A stretch of DNA of 64,000 nt from Accumulibacter sp. (GCA_020049495.1 JAIFKU010000088.1:1-64000); one strand, 5' to 3'; numbered from the stretch's first letter, positions 1-8,601 are shown. Notes: generated by a model from the sequence alone, not told the origin. A program made the numbers and translations.

Positions 1-2
1 CC

Positions 3-494
3 CTGGCGATCATGGTCGGCGGCGACGAAAAGGCATTCGCCACGGTCAAGCCGATCCTCGAGAAAATGGGCTCATCAGCCGTCCATGTCGGTGATATCGG
101 CGCCGGCAACGTCACCAAGCTGGCCAACCAGATCATCGTTGCGCTCAACATCGCCGCCGTCTCCGAAGCCTTCGTCCTGGCCACCAAGGCCGGCGTCAAT
201 CCCGAAGCCGTGTTCAACGCCATCAAGGGCGGACTCGCCGGATCGACGGTGATGAACGCCAAGGTACCGATGATACTCGACGGCAACTTCAAGCCCGGCT
301 TCCGCATCGAGCTGCACATCAAGGATCTGCAGAACGCGCTCGACACGGCGCACGCCCTGAATGTCCCGGTCCCGCTCACGGCCAACATCATGGAAACGAT
401 GCAGGCCCTGAAAACCGACGGCATGGCGGTCAACGACCATAGCGCCATCGTCCGCTACTACGAGAAGCTGGCCAAGGTCGAGGTGCGGAAATGA
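3..494 (+). CDS. 2-hydroxy-3-oxopropionate (tartronate semialdehyde) reductase, C-terminal part
   Basis: The frame is open to the left edge, so the N-terminal Rossmann domain lies outside the window. What remains is the helical C-terminal domain of the beta-hydroxyacid dehydrogenase family. It carries the GNVTKLANQ segment, whose Lys is the family's catalytic residue, and the late segments PGFRIELHIKDLQNAL and NVPVPLTANIMETMQAL typical of GarR/GlxR. These enzymes reduce tartronate semialdehyde to D-glycerate with NAD(P)H in the cytoplasm. 3-Hydroxyisobutyrate dehydrogenase is the alternative; the KDLQNALDTA helix favours GarR/GlxR. The stop is followed by about 240 bases without a gene. Confidence 0.85.
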   Translation: MAIMVGGDEKAFATVKPILEKMGSSAVHVGDIGAGNVTKLANQIIVALNIAAVSEAFVLATKAGVNPEAVFNAIKGGLAGSTVMNAKVPMILDGNFKPGFRIELHIKDLQNALDTAHALNVPVPLTANIMETMQALKTDGMAVNDHSAIVRYYEKLAKVEVRK

Positions 495-510
495 TCTACT
501 TAACATGATC

Positions 511-567
511 CCTGCGTTGAACTGAATGACGCCCTGACAAAGACCGCTCAGTTCAATTCCCCGCAGG
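511..567. terminator. Imperfect hairpin downstream of the reductase gene
   Basis: TTGAACTGA (517-525) pairs exactly with TCAGTTCAA (548-556), and CCTGCG (511-516) pairs with CGCAGG (562-567) across a short internal bulge. It begins 16 bases after the stop codon and no clear T run follows. It could be a factor-assisted 3' end or an mRNA-stabilising structure. A second small hairpin, GCCTCTT...AAGAGGC, lies near 595-615. The rest of 495-738 shows nothing else. Confidence 0.4.
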
Positions 568-738
568 TAAATTCAATTCGGGTTGTGCTCCCGGGCCTCT
601 TTTTTGAAGAGGCGTGGGGAGTGTTTTAAACATTTTGCTGGAGTTGGCGTAAGTGGAAGTCGCATAAGCCTCATGTTTCGGGGTTGTTTTTTTTGAGTTT
701 CGTTTCTAACAGTTTCTAACATTTAGGGAGTGCTCAGC

Positions 739-1929
739 ATGAAAGTAAGAACTTCAGTAATTGCGTTGCTTGGCGTACTGTCCGTTATCGCCGGTTGTGC
801 CAGCATGCCTGATTCAACATCCGGAAAGCGCTCGTTGATGATCACGGGCAATGACGAAAAAGTCAGCTGGAACGATGTCGGGCAGGTTCTCAAGCCGGAC
901 GCCAAACACTCGGTGTCCATCGTGGACATCGGTACGAATCCGCTGGCGCCGAAGATCATCGTCGACCTCACGCTAGACAATACGATCATGGGACCACCGA
1001 CCAATCTGGCGATTTCGCCGGATGAAAGCATTGCCGTGGTGGCCAATTCCGTCAATGTCATCATGAAAGACGGAAAACCCGCACTCCAGCCCGATGACCG
1101 TCTGTGGGTTATTGATCTGACCACCAATCCGCCCAGGCTGATCGATACAGTAAAAGTTGGCAAGCAGCCTTCCGGCCTTTCCTTCAATCGCGCCGGCAAC
1201 CTCCTGCTGATCGCCAACCGTAACAGCAACGACATCAGCGTACTGCGCGTTGCCGGCAAGAAAGTCACTCTGATTGACACGGTCGCCATCGGTGAGCAGG
1301 TTGCACACGTTCGCTTTACGCCGGACGGCAAACGCGCGCTAGCCGCAAAATTCCCCGGGCACAAGGTTGCTTTCCTTGACGTTAATGGTGAGAAAGTCAC
1401 CTACAACAAGCTCGATGTGCCTGTTGGTTTCTGGCCGTACAACCTCGACGTGACGCCGGACGGAAAAATCGCGCTGACTGCTGATAATGGATTCTCCGGT
1501 GCCGCGGATGGCAATACCGATACGGTGAGCGTGATCGATATCGAAGCCAACCCGCCGCGCGTCATCGACAAGGTGGTTGTTGGCGATGCGCCGGAAGGTC
1601 TGGCGATCAGCCCGACCGGCAAGATGGCCGTCGTGGCTCTGATTGCGGGCAGCAATTCGCCGCACAAAGCCTTCTTCTATAACCGCGATGCCTATGTTGT
1701 GGCACTGAAGATCGACGGCAAGAAGGTGACACGCACGAATGAAGTCAAAGTGCGCGGTCTGCCTGAAGGCGTGGTGTTCAGCGATGACGGCCGTTACGTC
1801 TATGTCGGAAACTACAACGACCGCGACGTTTCCATCCTGCGCGTCGAGGGCGATCAACTAATCAATACCGGAAAATCGCTAACCTTGCCAGGGCAGCCCG
1901 GTTCCATGCGCGGCAAAACCTTGTTCTAA
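739..1929 (+). CDS. Beta-propeller lipoprotein (YncE/lactonase-like)
   Basis: The protein has 396 residues when started at ATG 739, which has AGGGAG at good spacing; an in-frame GTG at 730 overlaps that ribosome site. The N-terminus has a lipoprotein signal ending in VIAGC, so the mature protein is probably lipid-anchored and extracytoplasmic. The remainder is repeated blades such as PSGLSFNRAGNLLLIANRN, PYNLDVTPDGKIALTADNG and LPEGVVFSDDGRYVYVGNY, the pattern of YVTN/YncE and lactonase-type seven-bladed propellers. The ligand or activity cannot be read from the sequence. It sits alone between hairpins, upstream of ridA. Confidence 0.75.
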   Translation: MKVRTSVIALLGVLSVIAGCASMPDSTSGKRSLMITGNDEKVSWNDVGQVLKPDAKHSVSIVDIGTNPLAPKIIVDLTLDNTIMGPPTNLAISPDESIAVVANSVNVIMKDGKPALQPDDRLWVIDLTTNPPRLIDTVKVGKQPSGLSFNRAGNLLLIANRNSNDISVLRVAGKKVTLIDTVAIGEQVAHVRFTPDGKRALAAKFPGHKVAFLDVNGEKVTYNKLDVPVGFWPYNLDVTPDGKIALTADNGFSGAADGNTDTVSVIDIEANPPRVIDKVVVGDAPEGLAISPTGKMAVVALIAGSNSPHKAFFYNRDAYVVALKIDGKKVTRTNEVKVRGLPEGVVFSDDGRYVYVGNYNDRDVSILRVEGDQLINTGKSLTLPGQPGSMRGKTLF

Positions 1930-1942
1930 AACGCAGAGAGTA

Positions 1943-1968
1943 GACCCCAGGCTCAGTTGCCTGGGGTC
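1943..1968 (+). terminator. Perfect 10-bp hairpin after the propeller gene
   Basis: GACCCCAGGC and GCCTGGGGTC pair perfectly around a 6-base loop, 13 bases after the stop codon. Only two T residues follow, so it is a weak intrinsic terminator at best. Confidence 0.5.
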
Positions 1969-2003
1969 TTGCCGAAAAATATGGCCATCAGGAGAGAAAC
2001 GAC

Positions 2004-2390
2004 ATGAATAACACAATCATAACGACCGACAAGTCGTCGCCCGCATTCGGGCCATTTTCACAAGCCGTGGTGAAAGACGGCTTTCTTTACACCTCCGGTC
2101 TGATGCCCTTTTTGCCCGGAAGCGGCGATCTGGTCAGTAACGACCTAGAAGAGCAGATGCACCAGTGCATGCGCAACATGAAGGCTATCCTTGCGGCTGC
2201 GGATATGAAAATGGAAGATCTGATCATGGTGACTATCTTCACCACCGATATGCAGGAATTCGCCAACCTCAACAAGGTTTATGGTTCCTATTTTGAAGGA
2301 ATTTCTGCCTACCCGGGCCGGGCTGCTGTTGGCATCACTGCGCTGGCCAAGGGTGCGAGAGTTGAACTGACAGCGATTGCAAAGAAATAG
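2004..2390 (+). CDS. ridA: RidA family enamine/imine deaminase
   Basis: At 128 residues this is the normal size for the RidA/YjgF/TdcF family. It has the N-terminal FGPFSQAV segment, the FTTDMQEFANLN core and the C-terminal PGRAAVGITALAKGARVELTAIA block with the conserved Arg and late Glu that shape the active site. RidA proteins hydrolyse reactive 2-aminoacrylate-type enamines made by PLP enzymes, and relatives act in catabolic pathways. The ribosome site is AGGAG about 9 bases before ATG. It converges with the LysR gene; the exact substrate is unknown. Confidence 0.9.
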   Translation: MNNTIITTDKSSPAFGPFSQAVVKDGFLYTSGLMPFLPGSGDLVSNDLEEQMHQCMRNMKAILAAADMKMEDLIMVTIFTTDMQEFANLNKVYGSYFEGISAYPGRAAVGITALAKGARVELTAIAKK

Positions 2391-2425
2391 ACGTTAAGCA
2401 AGGCCCGTTTGATGTGAGGTATCGA

Positions 2426-2457
2426 TCCCGCCAGAAATCCTGATGGAACTGGCGGGA
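2426..2457. terminator. Hairpin between convergent ridA and lysR
   Basis: TCCCGCCAG (2426-2434) and CTGGCGGGA (2449-2457) form a 9-bp stem with a 14-base loop, 35 bases after the ridA stop and before the convergent LysR gene. There is no long T run. A bidirectional 3'-end structure is plausible. The rest of 2391-2658 shows no gene. Confidence 0.45.
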
Positions 2458-2658
2458 CTTGTATATCGAGTACGAAGTGGGCTTTATTCCTGACGTGGGT
2501 CATTTGCTCTCGCGTAGATACATGAGCCCTATCGTAGCGGCCTTCAGGGCCGCAAATCAACAATCCATGTATCTCGTTTTGGCGACTTGACGCCCGGTAA
2601 CTCGCCCTGTTGCTGGGGGTTAGTAAGAAATGTGCCTCGAAAGTATCAAACTCGGGTT

Positions 2659-3561
2659 TTATGGAATCCGGCTTTCAAGAGCGCATTGGTTTTTCGCCTG
2701 ATACTCGCGGACTGTTTCCAGCAACGCCTTGAGCAAGGGAGATCGTTCATCTGTGCGGTATGCGCAATGCAACTCGATCGATATGTCTGCATTCGTAATC
2801 AGCGGTCGATAAACCACATTCGGCAATTGTAGAGTCTGCAAGGAATCTGGCACGATAGCTGTGCCGAAGCCCCCGGCCACCATGACGACAGCGGAAATCA
2901 TGTCGGTGGCCTTTTGAACAAAAAGAGGCTCAAAATTGTGTTGGCTAAAGAGATTCCTTATGGCCGCGCTCGGATCCACTTCGCCGATTATCAGTTCGTC
3001 GCGCAGTTGGTCCACATGGATGAACGGCTGAGCTGCAAGCGGGTTGCGTTTATTGAATGCAACCCGCAGCGGTTCCTTGCTAACCAGTTCAATCTGCAGG
3101 CCCGGGGATTCCGCTATGTATCTTTCAAACGCGATCAGTATTCGCCCTTGATGCAGGGCTTCAATTTGGGGTCCTTTCCTCAACGTATGCAATACCACTT
3201 TTACATCAGGATGACCTGCCACAAAGGAATTGAGAATTTGCGGAACGATATTGAGCATTGCCGAGCCGTACATGCCAACATCAATTCGCCCGATCTGGCC
3301 ATTGCCTGCTCGTTGAGCGTATTCCTTGGCCAGGTCCACATGAGCTCTGATGTTGCGTGCGTGTTCGAGTAAAGACTCTCCTGCTTGCGTAAGCTTGACC
3401 CCCCAGTGGGTTCTGGTAAATAACAGTACCCCAAGTTCTTCTTCGAGGGCTTTGATTTGTCGTGTCAGTGGCGGCTGTGAAACATGCAGGCGCACAGCAG
3501 CACGGCCAATATTCTGCTCTTCGGCTACAGTGATGAAATACTTGAGTTGACGTATATCCAT
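2659..3561 (-). CDS. LysR family transcriptional regulator
   Basis: This 300-residue protein has a standard N-terminal winged helix-turn-helix (about residues 1-60, MDIRQLKYF through SQPPLTRQIKALEEELG) and a periplasmic-binding-like effector domain. It resembles the CbnR/CatR-type LysR regulators that control catabolic genes. It lies downstream of and in line with the minus-strand cluster at 4.0-8.6 kb, which suggests local control, but no T-N11-A operator could be fixed. The effector is unknown. Confidence 0.9.
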   Translation of the reverse strand: MDIRQLKYFITVAEEQNIGRAAVRLHVSQPPLTRQIKALEEELGVLLFTRTHWGVKLTQAGESLLEHARNIRAHVDLAKEYAQRAGNGQIGRIDVGMYGSAMLNIVPQILNSFVAGHPDVKVVLHTLRKGPQIEALHQGRILIAFERYIAESPGLQIELVSKEPLRVAFNKRNPLAAQPFIHVDQLRDELIIGEVDPSAAIRNLFSQHNFEPLFVQKATDMISAVVMVAGGFGTAIVPDSLQTLQLPNVVYRPLITNADISIELHCAYRTDERSPLLKALLETVREYQAKNQCALESRIP

Positions 3562-3772
3562 GTGATGCTTCGCTCAAACACGCCATAGTCAGGGCAGATC
3601 GCTCAGAGCGGGCTCGAAGCGTGAGATTTTTCTTGAACATCAAGACTGCATGGGGAAATCCTACACGACTTTCTTGCCATCATGTACCAAGAGCATCATC
3701 ACTGCAGGGCAATTGCATGAATGTTTTGTCATGCCGACATGGTTCCATATGGCAAATTTATCCAAAGCAAGT

Positions 3773-3870
3773 GTCGTCCCGGCGAAAGCGCCCCGCAGGA
3801 GGAGCCCTTGGGGTGCCGGGACCCAGTTTGCGCTGCAAAAACCTGGATTCCGGCTTTCGCCGGAATGACG
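3773..3870. repeat. Palindromic intergenic repeat element (CCGGCGAAAGC-type)
   Basis: The right arm contains a perfect stem-loop ATTCCGGC-TTTC-GCCGGAAT (3847-3866) followed by GACG. The left arm, CGTCCCGGCGAAAGCG, is close to its reverse complement, so the whole 98 bases is an inverted repeat. The arms match the dispersed motif, common in betaproteobacterial genomes, whose core is a GGCTTTCGCC-like palindrome flanked by CTGGATTCC and ATGACG. The element is non-coding and is the only notable content of the 496-base gap 3562-4057. Confidence 0.6.
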
Positions 3871-4057
3871 ATGCAAAATTTTGCAGACTGATGATGATTC
3901 TATTGGCATTCATGCAACCGCCCTGATCATCAATGCGCCACTAGCGCGAGGAACGACTGAATTACCGTAACCAAAACCCGGGAACAGGCTGGCTGATAGC
4001 CCTTTCATCTATCCTCTGGAGCTTCATGGACCTCGTGTCTGAACGACAAAAGCTGGC

Positions 4058-5032
4058 TTACTTGGTGTTGACAACCTTCTGAACAATGGCCTTCAGATCC
4101 GGGGCCGGAGAATATTTGTCCCAGACCGGCTTCATCGCAGCAACAAATTCTGCCTTGTTGACATCGGTTATGAATGTCGCGCCAGCTTTCTTGGCAATTT
4201 CCTTGGAAGCAGCCTCCTTTGCGATCCACAGCTTCGTAAAATACGGAACGGAATCTTTTGCTGCTTTGCGGATAATTGCCTGCTCTTCCTTCGTGAGGGT
4301 GTCCCATACTTTCTTGGAAAAGACGACAACGTCCGGAGCCATTACATGCTGGGTTTCGCTATAGACCGGTGCTGCTTCATAATGTTTCGAGGTTTCATAT
4401 GAGGGATAGTTGTTCTCGGCTGCATCAACCAGCCCCGTCTTCAACGCGGTATAAACTTCGGCGTACGGAATCGGAGTCGCAGTCATGCCCATTGCACTGG
4501 CAATACCCACCCATAAATCTGAAGGCTGCACGCGAATTTTCATTCCTTTCGCATCGGCCAGGGTGCGAACCGGTTTCTTTGCATAGACTGAACGTGCGCC
4601 GGCTTCATACATGCACAATCCGATGAAGCCATGTTTTTCGAAGGCGGCAAGTATTTCGTCGCCTACGGATCCGTACATCGCGTTGCGGAAATGATTGATG
4701 TCCCGGAAGATAAACGGGAACGACGGAATCAGGGTTTCCGGGATGATGCCATGAAATTCAGAAGTTGAAACACGGGTCATATCCAGCGCGCCAATCTTGA
4801 CTTGCTCGATTGCATCTTTTCCGGAACCCAATACGCTATTGCCAAAAACCTTGACGTTGTATTTTCCTTTGGTTGCTGCAGATACCTGATCTCCGATGAA
4901 TTTCTGGGCCAGTACAGTCGGATAATCCATCGGCTGGTTATCCGCAGCACGGAAATCACGCGCTATTGTTGCCGAGCCAAACACGGACAAGAACACTGTA
5001 ACAATGATTCCAGATACTTTTCTAATTCGCAT
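4058..5032 (-). CDS. TRAP transporter substrate-binding protein, DctP family
   Basis: The 324-residue protein has a clear signal peptide (MRIRKVSGIIVTVFLSVFGSATIA). The start at 5032 has a strong GGAGG; a longer frame to 5140 lacks one. DctP/SiaP-type features include the GMKIRVQPSDLW segment with the Arg that binds the ligand carboxylate, PIPYAEVYTALKTGLVDAAENNYPSY, and a long C-terminal helix. It would bind an organic acid or sugar acid in the periplasm. No DctQ or DctM membrane subunit lies within the window, so it is an orphan binding protein here. Its neighbours suggest a sugar-acid ligand. Confidence 0.9.
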   Translation of the reverse strand: MRIRKVSGIIVTVFLSVFGSATIARDFRAADNQPMDYPTVLAQKFIGDQVSAATKGKYNVKVFGNSVLGSGKDAIEQVKIGALDMTRVSTSEFHGIIPETLIPSFPFIFRDINHFRNAMYGSVGDEILAAFEKHGFIGLCMYEAGARSVYAKKPVRTLADAKGMKIRVQPSDLWVGIASAMGMTATPIPYAEVYTALKTGLVDAAENNYPSYETSKHYEAAPVYSETQHVMAPDVVVFSKKVWDTLTKEEQAIIRKAAKDSVPYFTKLWIAKEAASKEIAKKAGATFITDVNKAEFVAAMKPVWDKYSPAPDLKAIVQKVVNTK

Positions 5033-5278
5033 AGTGCCTCCAGAAAAAATTAAGAAATGGGATATAACAACCTTCAGGATTTGTATCAGAGATAAACAAC
5101 AGTCTTCATCTTGATAACCGGCGAATTCTTGCATTCGCAAAATGGCGCAAGATATTTATTCCCCACGTTCCTCACGGAGGGGTTTGCCATGGTGAACGTC
5201 GAACCGTTTGATTTCCTAAGCAAACGTATTCTTGATTTTTATTCCGTAACAAATCAAATACCATTTATGCTGCAACGC

Positions 5279-5295
5279 CATACCTGCAAGGTATG
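5279..5295. promoter_or_regulatory. Palindrome in the leader of the TRAP binding-protein gene
   Basis: CATACC-TGCAA-GGTATG is a perfect 6-bp inverted repeat about 250 bases upstream of the dctP-like start. It could be a repressor operator or a small hairpin behind the epimerase gene. It is the only distinct element in 5033-5352; no gene is supported there. Confidence 0.25.
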
Positions 5296-5352
5296 AAAGT
5301 AGTGCGCCCTGAACACCTTCTTCGGGGATTTGAACCGGAATCACCCGCGTGA

Positions 5353-6072
5353 TCAGGACTGTGCAATCGTTGAATCCCCGATTTGAGTTTTCAACACGTC
5401 GCTCAGAGTTTTTTCAAAGCGTCGGCAAGCGGCCGTGATTCCATCTTCTTGCTGAAATACGGTATAGATTCCTGTGACATAAACCTCGGCGCCTCTTCGG
5501 GCGCACTCGATGGCATTGGGGTAATCTACTCCGCCATCGATCGAAATGAGGAAATTGACGTCATGTTTCTTGCGCAGCCGGTCAAGTTCGGTGACGCGCG
5601 GCAGACTGTCAACCATGAACTTCTGGCCAGCATAGCCCGGCTCCACCGTCATCAAAACGACATAGTCGAGAAACCTGATAAAGGGCTCGATCACCGATAT
5701 GGACTGGCTGGGATTGATGACCACGCCGGCTTTCATTCCCAGTTCCCGAATGCTCACCAGGGTCCGGCGTGTAAAGTTGGTTGAGTCCACATGGAAACTA
5801 ACCCAGTCGGCTTTGTTTTGCTTCAGTAAAGGCAGGTAACTCATGGGGTCGGTGACCATGAGATGCACATCGATATCGATCGCGGGATATTTTTGCTTCA
5901 GTTCTCCCACTATCCTTACCGGGAAGCAGAGATTGGGGACATAGTGGCCATCCATGATATCGACGTGAAACCAGTGTGCGCCGCCTTGTACCAGTTCTTC
6001 GACTTGTTGCCCCATATCCATAAAACTGCAATTCGCCAGGGACGGTGCATTGATAATCCGGGTTGCGTTCAT
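5353..6072 (-). CDS. Ribulose-phosphate 3-epimerase family protein (Rpe/AlsE-like)
   Basis: The protein has 239 residues and a TIM-barrel epimerase layout. HVDIMDGHYVPN supplies a metal His and Asp plus the catalytic Asp. DVHLMV supplies another metal His, MTVEPGYAGQKF is the phosphate loop, and SIDGGVD supplies the second catalytic Asp. The MTVEPGYAG form and overall divergence recall AlsE (D-allulose-6-phosphate 3-epimerase) as much as Rpe. Its place beside an IolB-like isomerase and a TRAP binding protein argues for a catabolic sugar-phosphate substrate rather than the Calvin or pentose pathway. It follows the IolB-like gene by 6 bases, so the two probably share an operon. Confidence 0.85.
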   Translation of the reverse strand: MNATRIINAPSLANCSFMDMGQQVEELVQGGAHWFHVDIMDGHYVPNLCFPVRIVGELKQKYPAIDIDVHLMVTDPMSYLPLLKQNKADWVSFHVDSTNFTRRTLVSIRELGMKAGVVINPSQSISVIEPFIRFLDYVVLMTVEPGYAGQKFMVDSLPRVTELDRLRKKHDVNFLISIDGGVDYPNAIECARRGAEVYVTGIYTVFQQEDGITAACRRFEKTLSDVLKTQIGDSTIAQS

Positions 6073-6078
6073 AGGTCC

Positions 6079-6834
6079 TTACTCCAACTTGTCGCCGTAG
6101 ATCGCCTGCGTGTGCAAGTCCATGAATTTTCGATCTTCGGCGGTGGTGCTAACCATGCAATAAACGTAGCGAATGCCAGTTTTCGGGCAACCCACGTTGG
6201 GATGATAACCTGAAGGAATGGCAATCAAATGGCCATTCTGAACCAAGGCAATGGCGTCCGGATTTTGCATGTCTTCGTAAACGCACTGCAGAGCAAAGCC
6301 GTCGTCCATATTGAAATAGATATACACCTCTTCCCGCTTCACTCCATGCTCATGTGGCGGCCAGGCCGTCCAGCCACCGGGGGCACCGTAGCAAATCCCC
6401 ATGAGCAGGCGGCTTGAATCAAAACTTTCGTCAATAAAATTCCATACATCGCGACGCGTTCCCGATTCGACCTTTCCATACACTTTGTGGCGCTCGTCGG
6501 CATCGACATCCTTGAAGGCGATGTGAGCAAATGAGGTTTGACGTTTGCACGGCGCGCCGTAGCGGATCACAATCGCCGGGCCGTTGGTGAGGTCTATGGC
6601 GCTTTCAATGGGCAGATAGAGCATGTCTCCAAGGCCTGCGACCCCTGATCTGTCCTTGAAGCGGTAAGACACTTCGCCCTCGATAACCACGAGACAAAGC
6701 TCATTGCCCCCGCTCTTGACGGAGACAGTCGCCCCATTGATTTCCAGACGCTGCAAACTGGTGTACACAAGCCCAAGATCGCCTGGTTCGAGGAGCTTTA
6801 GCGTTTCACCCGGCTTGAAATGGTATTTCGACAT
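6079..6834 (-). CDS. IolB/KduI-like isomerase (5-deoxy-glucuronate isomerase family)
   Basis: The double-cupin protein has 251 residues from ATG 6834. GGAGG lies 11 bases upstream of it, and only 2 bases before an alternative in-frame GTG at 6843. The C-terminal half has the family signature: WPPHEHGVKREEVYIYF supplies metal-binding His, His and Glu, and IPSGYHPNVGCP supplies the last His. IolB converts 5-deoxy-D-glucuronate to 5-dehydro-2-deoxy-D-gluconate in inositol catabolism, but no other iol gene is nearby, so a related sugar acid may be the substrate. Confidence 0.8.
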   Translation of the reverse strand: MSKYHFKPGETLKLLEPGDLGLVYTSLQRLEINGATVSVKSGGNELCLVVIEGEVSYRFKDRSGVAGLGDMLYLPIESAIDLTNGPAIVIRYGAPCKRQTSFAHIAFKDVDADERHKVYGKVESGTRRDVWNFIDESFDSSRLLMGICYGAPGGWTAWPPHEHGVKREEVYIYFNMDDGFALQCVYEDMQNPDAIALVQNGHLIAIPSGYHPNVGCPKTGIRYVYCMVSTTAEDRKFMDLHTQAIYGDKLE

Positions 6835-6944
6835 TGACTGCACCGCCTCCTTTTGTACTCGGTTTTGATCTGTTCCGGCTCAATTCGCCAGCCAAGGCTC
6901 TTGAGTCTCTTCCTTGTTTCAGATTGTCGCCTGTGCCTGTCCAT

Positions 6945-7298
6945 TCACCTGGGAAAATGATAAAGAAATACATGCAAGTCTTCGCTGCCGACTTTTTTGA
7001 TGGCGTGCGGCATTCCCGCCGGGGCATACATCGCGCAACCGGGTTCCAGGTCGAATTCCTTGCCGTTTACAAGCATCTTGCCGTGGCCAGAAATGACATA
7101 AAACCCTTCGTTGTCATCGTGCACACCGGGTTGTGGATAGTCTTCACTGAAAAAGATGTTAAACATCGCGCAGCAAGCTTGTACCGGCGTATTTTCCTCA
7201 TTGAAGATGGGATAGCTGTACGCCCCCGGAAAGGTGAGGCGATTGTCTGCATCGGAGTGAGCAACATACGTCAGCGGCACTTCTTTCTCCCTGTTCAT
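6945..7298 (-). CDS. Small single-domain cupin protein
   Basis: The 117-residue protein is one cupin barrel. Its first motif is GVHDDNEGFYVISGHGKMLVNG and its second is PAGMPHAI, with a preserved His in each. The ATG at 7298 overlaps the stop of a short upstream open frame as TGATG; no strong Shine-Dalgarno is seen. Cupins of this size serve as small sugar isomerases, mutarotases or metal-binding accessory proteins. Being next to the IolB-like and SDR genes suggests a role in the same sugar-acid route. No specific function is assigned. Confidence 0.75.
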   Translation of the reverse strand: MNREKEVPLTYVAHSDADNRLTFPGAYSYPIFNEENTPVQACCAMFNIFFSEDYPQPGVHDDNEGFYVISGHGKMLVNGKEFDLEPGCAMYAPAGMPHAIKKVGSEDLHVFLYHFPR

Positions 7299-7821
7299 CA
7301 ATGACTTGCAAATAGAAGGCGAGCTTTCGAATAAACCTGGCCAAGTGCGAAAGCGCCGGGACCCCTGTCTATGGTCGTTCCCTGAAAGATGGCCATGAAA
7401 TGGTTATTGTGGATTTTGTTCTTGCCCTCATCAAATACCATTTGCACCGTTTGTCCATACCCTATAGGTATCGGACTCCCCGATGATTGGGATCCATCGG
7501 CTTGTATCAGCCCTCGATAACGGTGTCGTTGATGGCGGCTCGCCACGGTTTTCGCCAGCGGCCCCCGCTTACAGCAACGACATCAAGACGCATTCAATAC
7601 TCTTGTGCTGCCATCGACCGCTGGACCGGAAACGCCGTGAAGCGATACTGAAGCCATCTTGCAGTCATCAGGGGAAAGCGCGAATCCACCACCTTCTGCC
7701 CATTCCTTGGCGGCCAATAGCTGTTGATTGCTTTCGTTTCGGCTGCAAAGGCAGGATTTATCCACTGGAGAACCATGGCAAGGTGAAGTGGACAAAGCAT
7801 CTGTATTGATGCGAATTGGAA
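7299..7821 (-). other. Gene-poor stretch, possibly decayed coding sequence
   Basis: No gene is recognised in these 520 bases between the SDR and the cupin. On the minus strand an open frame (7546 to 7298) ends with TGATG at the cupin start and contains protein-like text such as PIPIGYGQTVQMVFDEG. A second short frame lies at 7594-7800. Neither has a ribosome site or a family I recognise. They may be remnants of a lost gene. Confidence 0.3.
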
Positions 7822-8601
7822 TTAAAGGACGCCTGGATAGGCCCCTCCATCCATAAGAAAATTCTGGCCAGTCACGTAACCCGCCTGCACGCTGCACAGG
7901 AAGGCACAGGCAGCCCCGAATTCCTCGATTCGCCCGAACCGGCCACAGGGAATGCCTTGCAACTGGCGCGCCGTCACTTCTTCGACGCTGAGATTGGAGG
8001 CTTCCGCCTGGGCGCGGGTTACTACAGCCAGACGATCGGTGGCAAACAACCCAGGCAGGATATTGTTGATCGTCACTCCGTGTGGCGCCACCTGGCGAGC
8101 CAAGCCGGCAACAAACCCGGTCAGGCCGGCGCGAGCACCGTTGGACAAACCCAGAACCCCAATCGGAGCCTTGACTGCGGCACTGGTGATATTGATGACG
8201 CGTCCGAAGCCGCGGCTCATCATCCCATCGACGGTCGCGCGAATGAGTGCGATGGGCGTCAGCATGTTGGCGCCCAGAGCCCGCTGCCAGTCCTCGTCGG
8301 TGAAATTTCGAAAATCCCCTGCCGGAGGGCCACCCGCATTGTTGATCAGGATGTCCGGCTGCGGGCAAGCTGACAAAGCCGCAACACGTCCTTCCTCCGT
8401 TGTAATGTCGCAAACGACGGTCGTGACCTTGACCGCAAACCGTTGGCGAATCTGCTCGGCCGCTTCCTCCAGTTCGACGGCACGGCGCGCAAGAATCACC
8501 AGTTCCACCCCTTCTGCGGCAAGCGCTTCGGCACAACCGCGTCCCAACCCCTTGCTGGCAGCACAGACAAGAGCCTTCTTTCCATTCAGACCTAAATTCA
8601 C
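7822..8601 (-). CDS. Divergent short-chain dehydrogenase/reductase lacking the YxxxK pair
   Basis: The SDR fold protein has 259 residues. It starts with GTG behind AAAGGA. The cofactor loop is CAASKGLGRG, followed by NNAGG and the ITS serine. At the position 13 residues after that Ser, where Tyr is expected, the sequence reads SNGAR, so Tyr is replaced by Ser and the catalytic Lys by Arg. The C-terminus has the normal FLMDGGAYPG. A recognised SDR subgroup shares the SNxxR form, so this is not simple decay. The reaction is unknown and may not follow the classical proton relay. It is first in the minus-strand sugar-acid cluster. Confidence 0.85.
   Translation of the reverse strand: MNLGLNGKKALVCAASKGLGRGCAEALAAEGVELVILARRAVELEEAAEQIRQRFAVKVTTVVCDITTEEGRVAALSACPQPDILINNAGGPPAGDFRNFTDEDWQRALGANMLTPIALIRATVDGMMSRGFGRVINITSAAVKAPIGVLGLSNGARAGLTGFVAGLARQVAPHGVTINNILPGLFATDRLAVVTRAQAEASNLSVEEVTARQLQGIPCGRFGRIEEFGAACAFLCSVQAGYVTGQNFLMDGGAYPGVL

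Noticed and set aside
3967-3972. Another GTAACC, considered as a SigF promoter
   Set aside because: The four bases after the 16-base spacer are CTGG, not CGAA, and no plus-strand gene follows.
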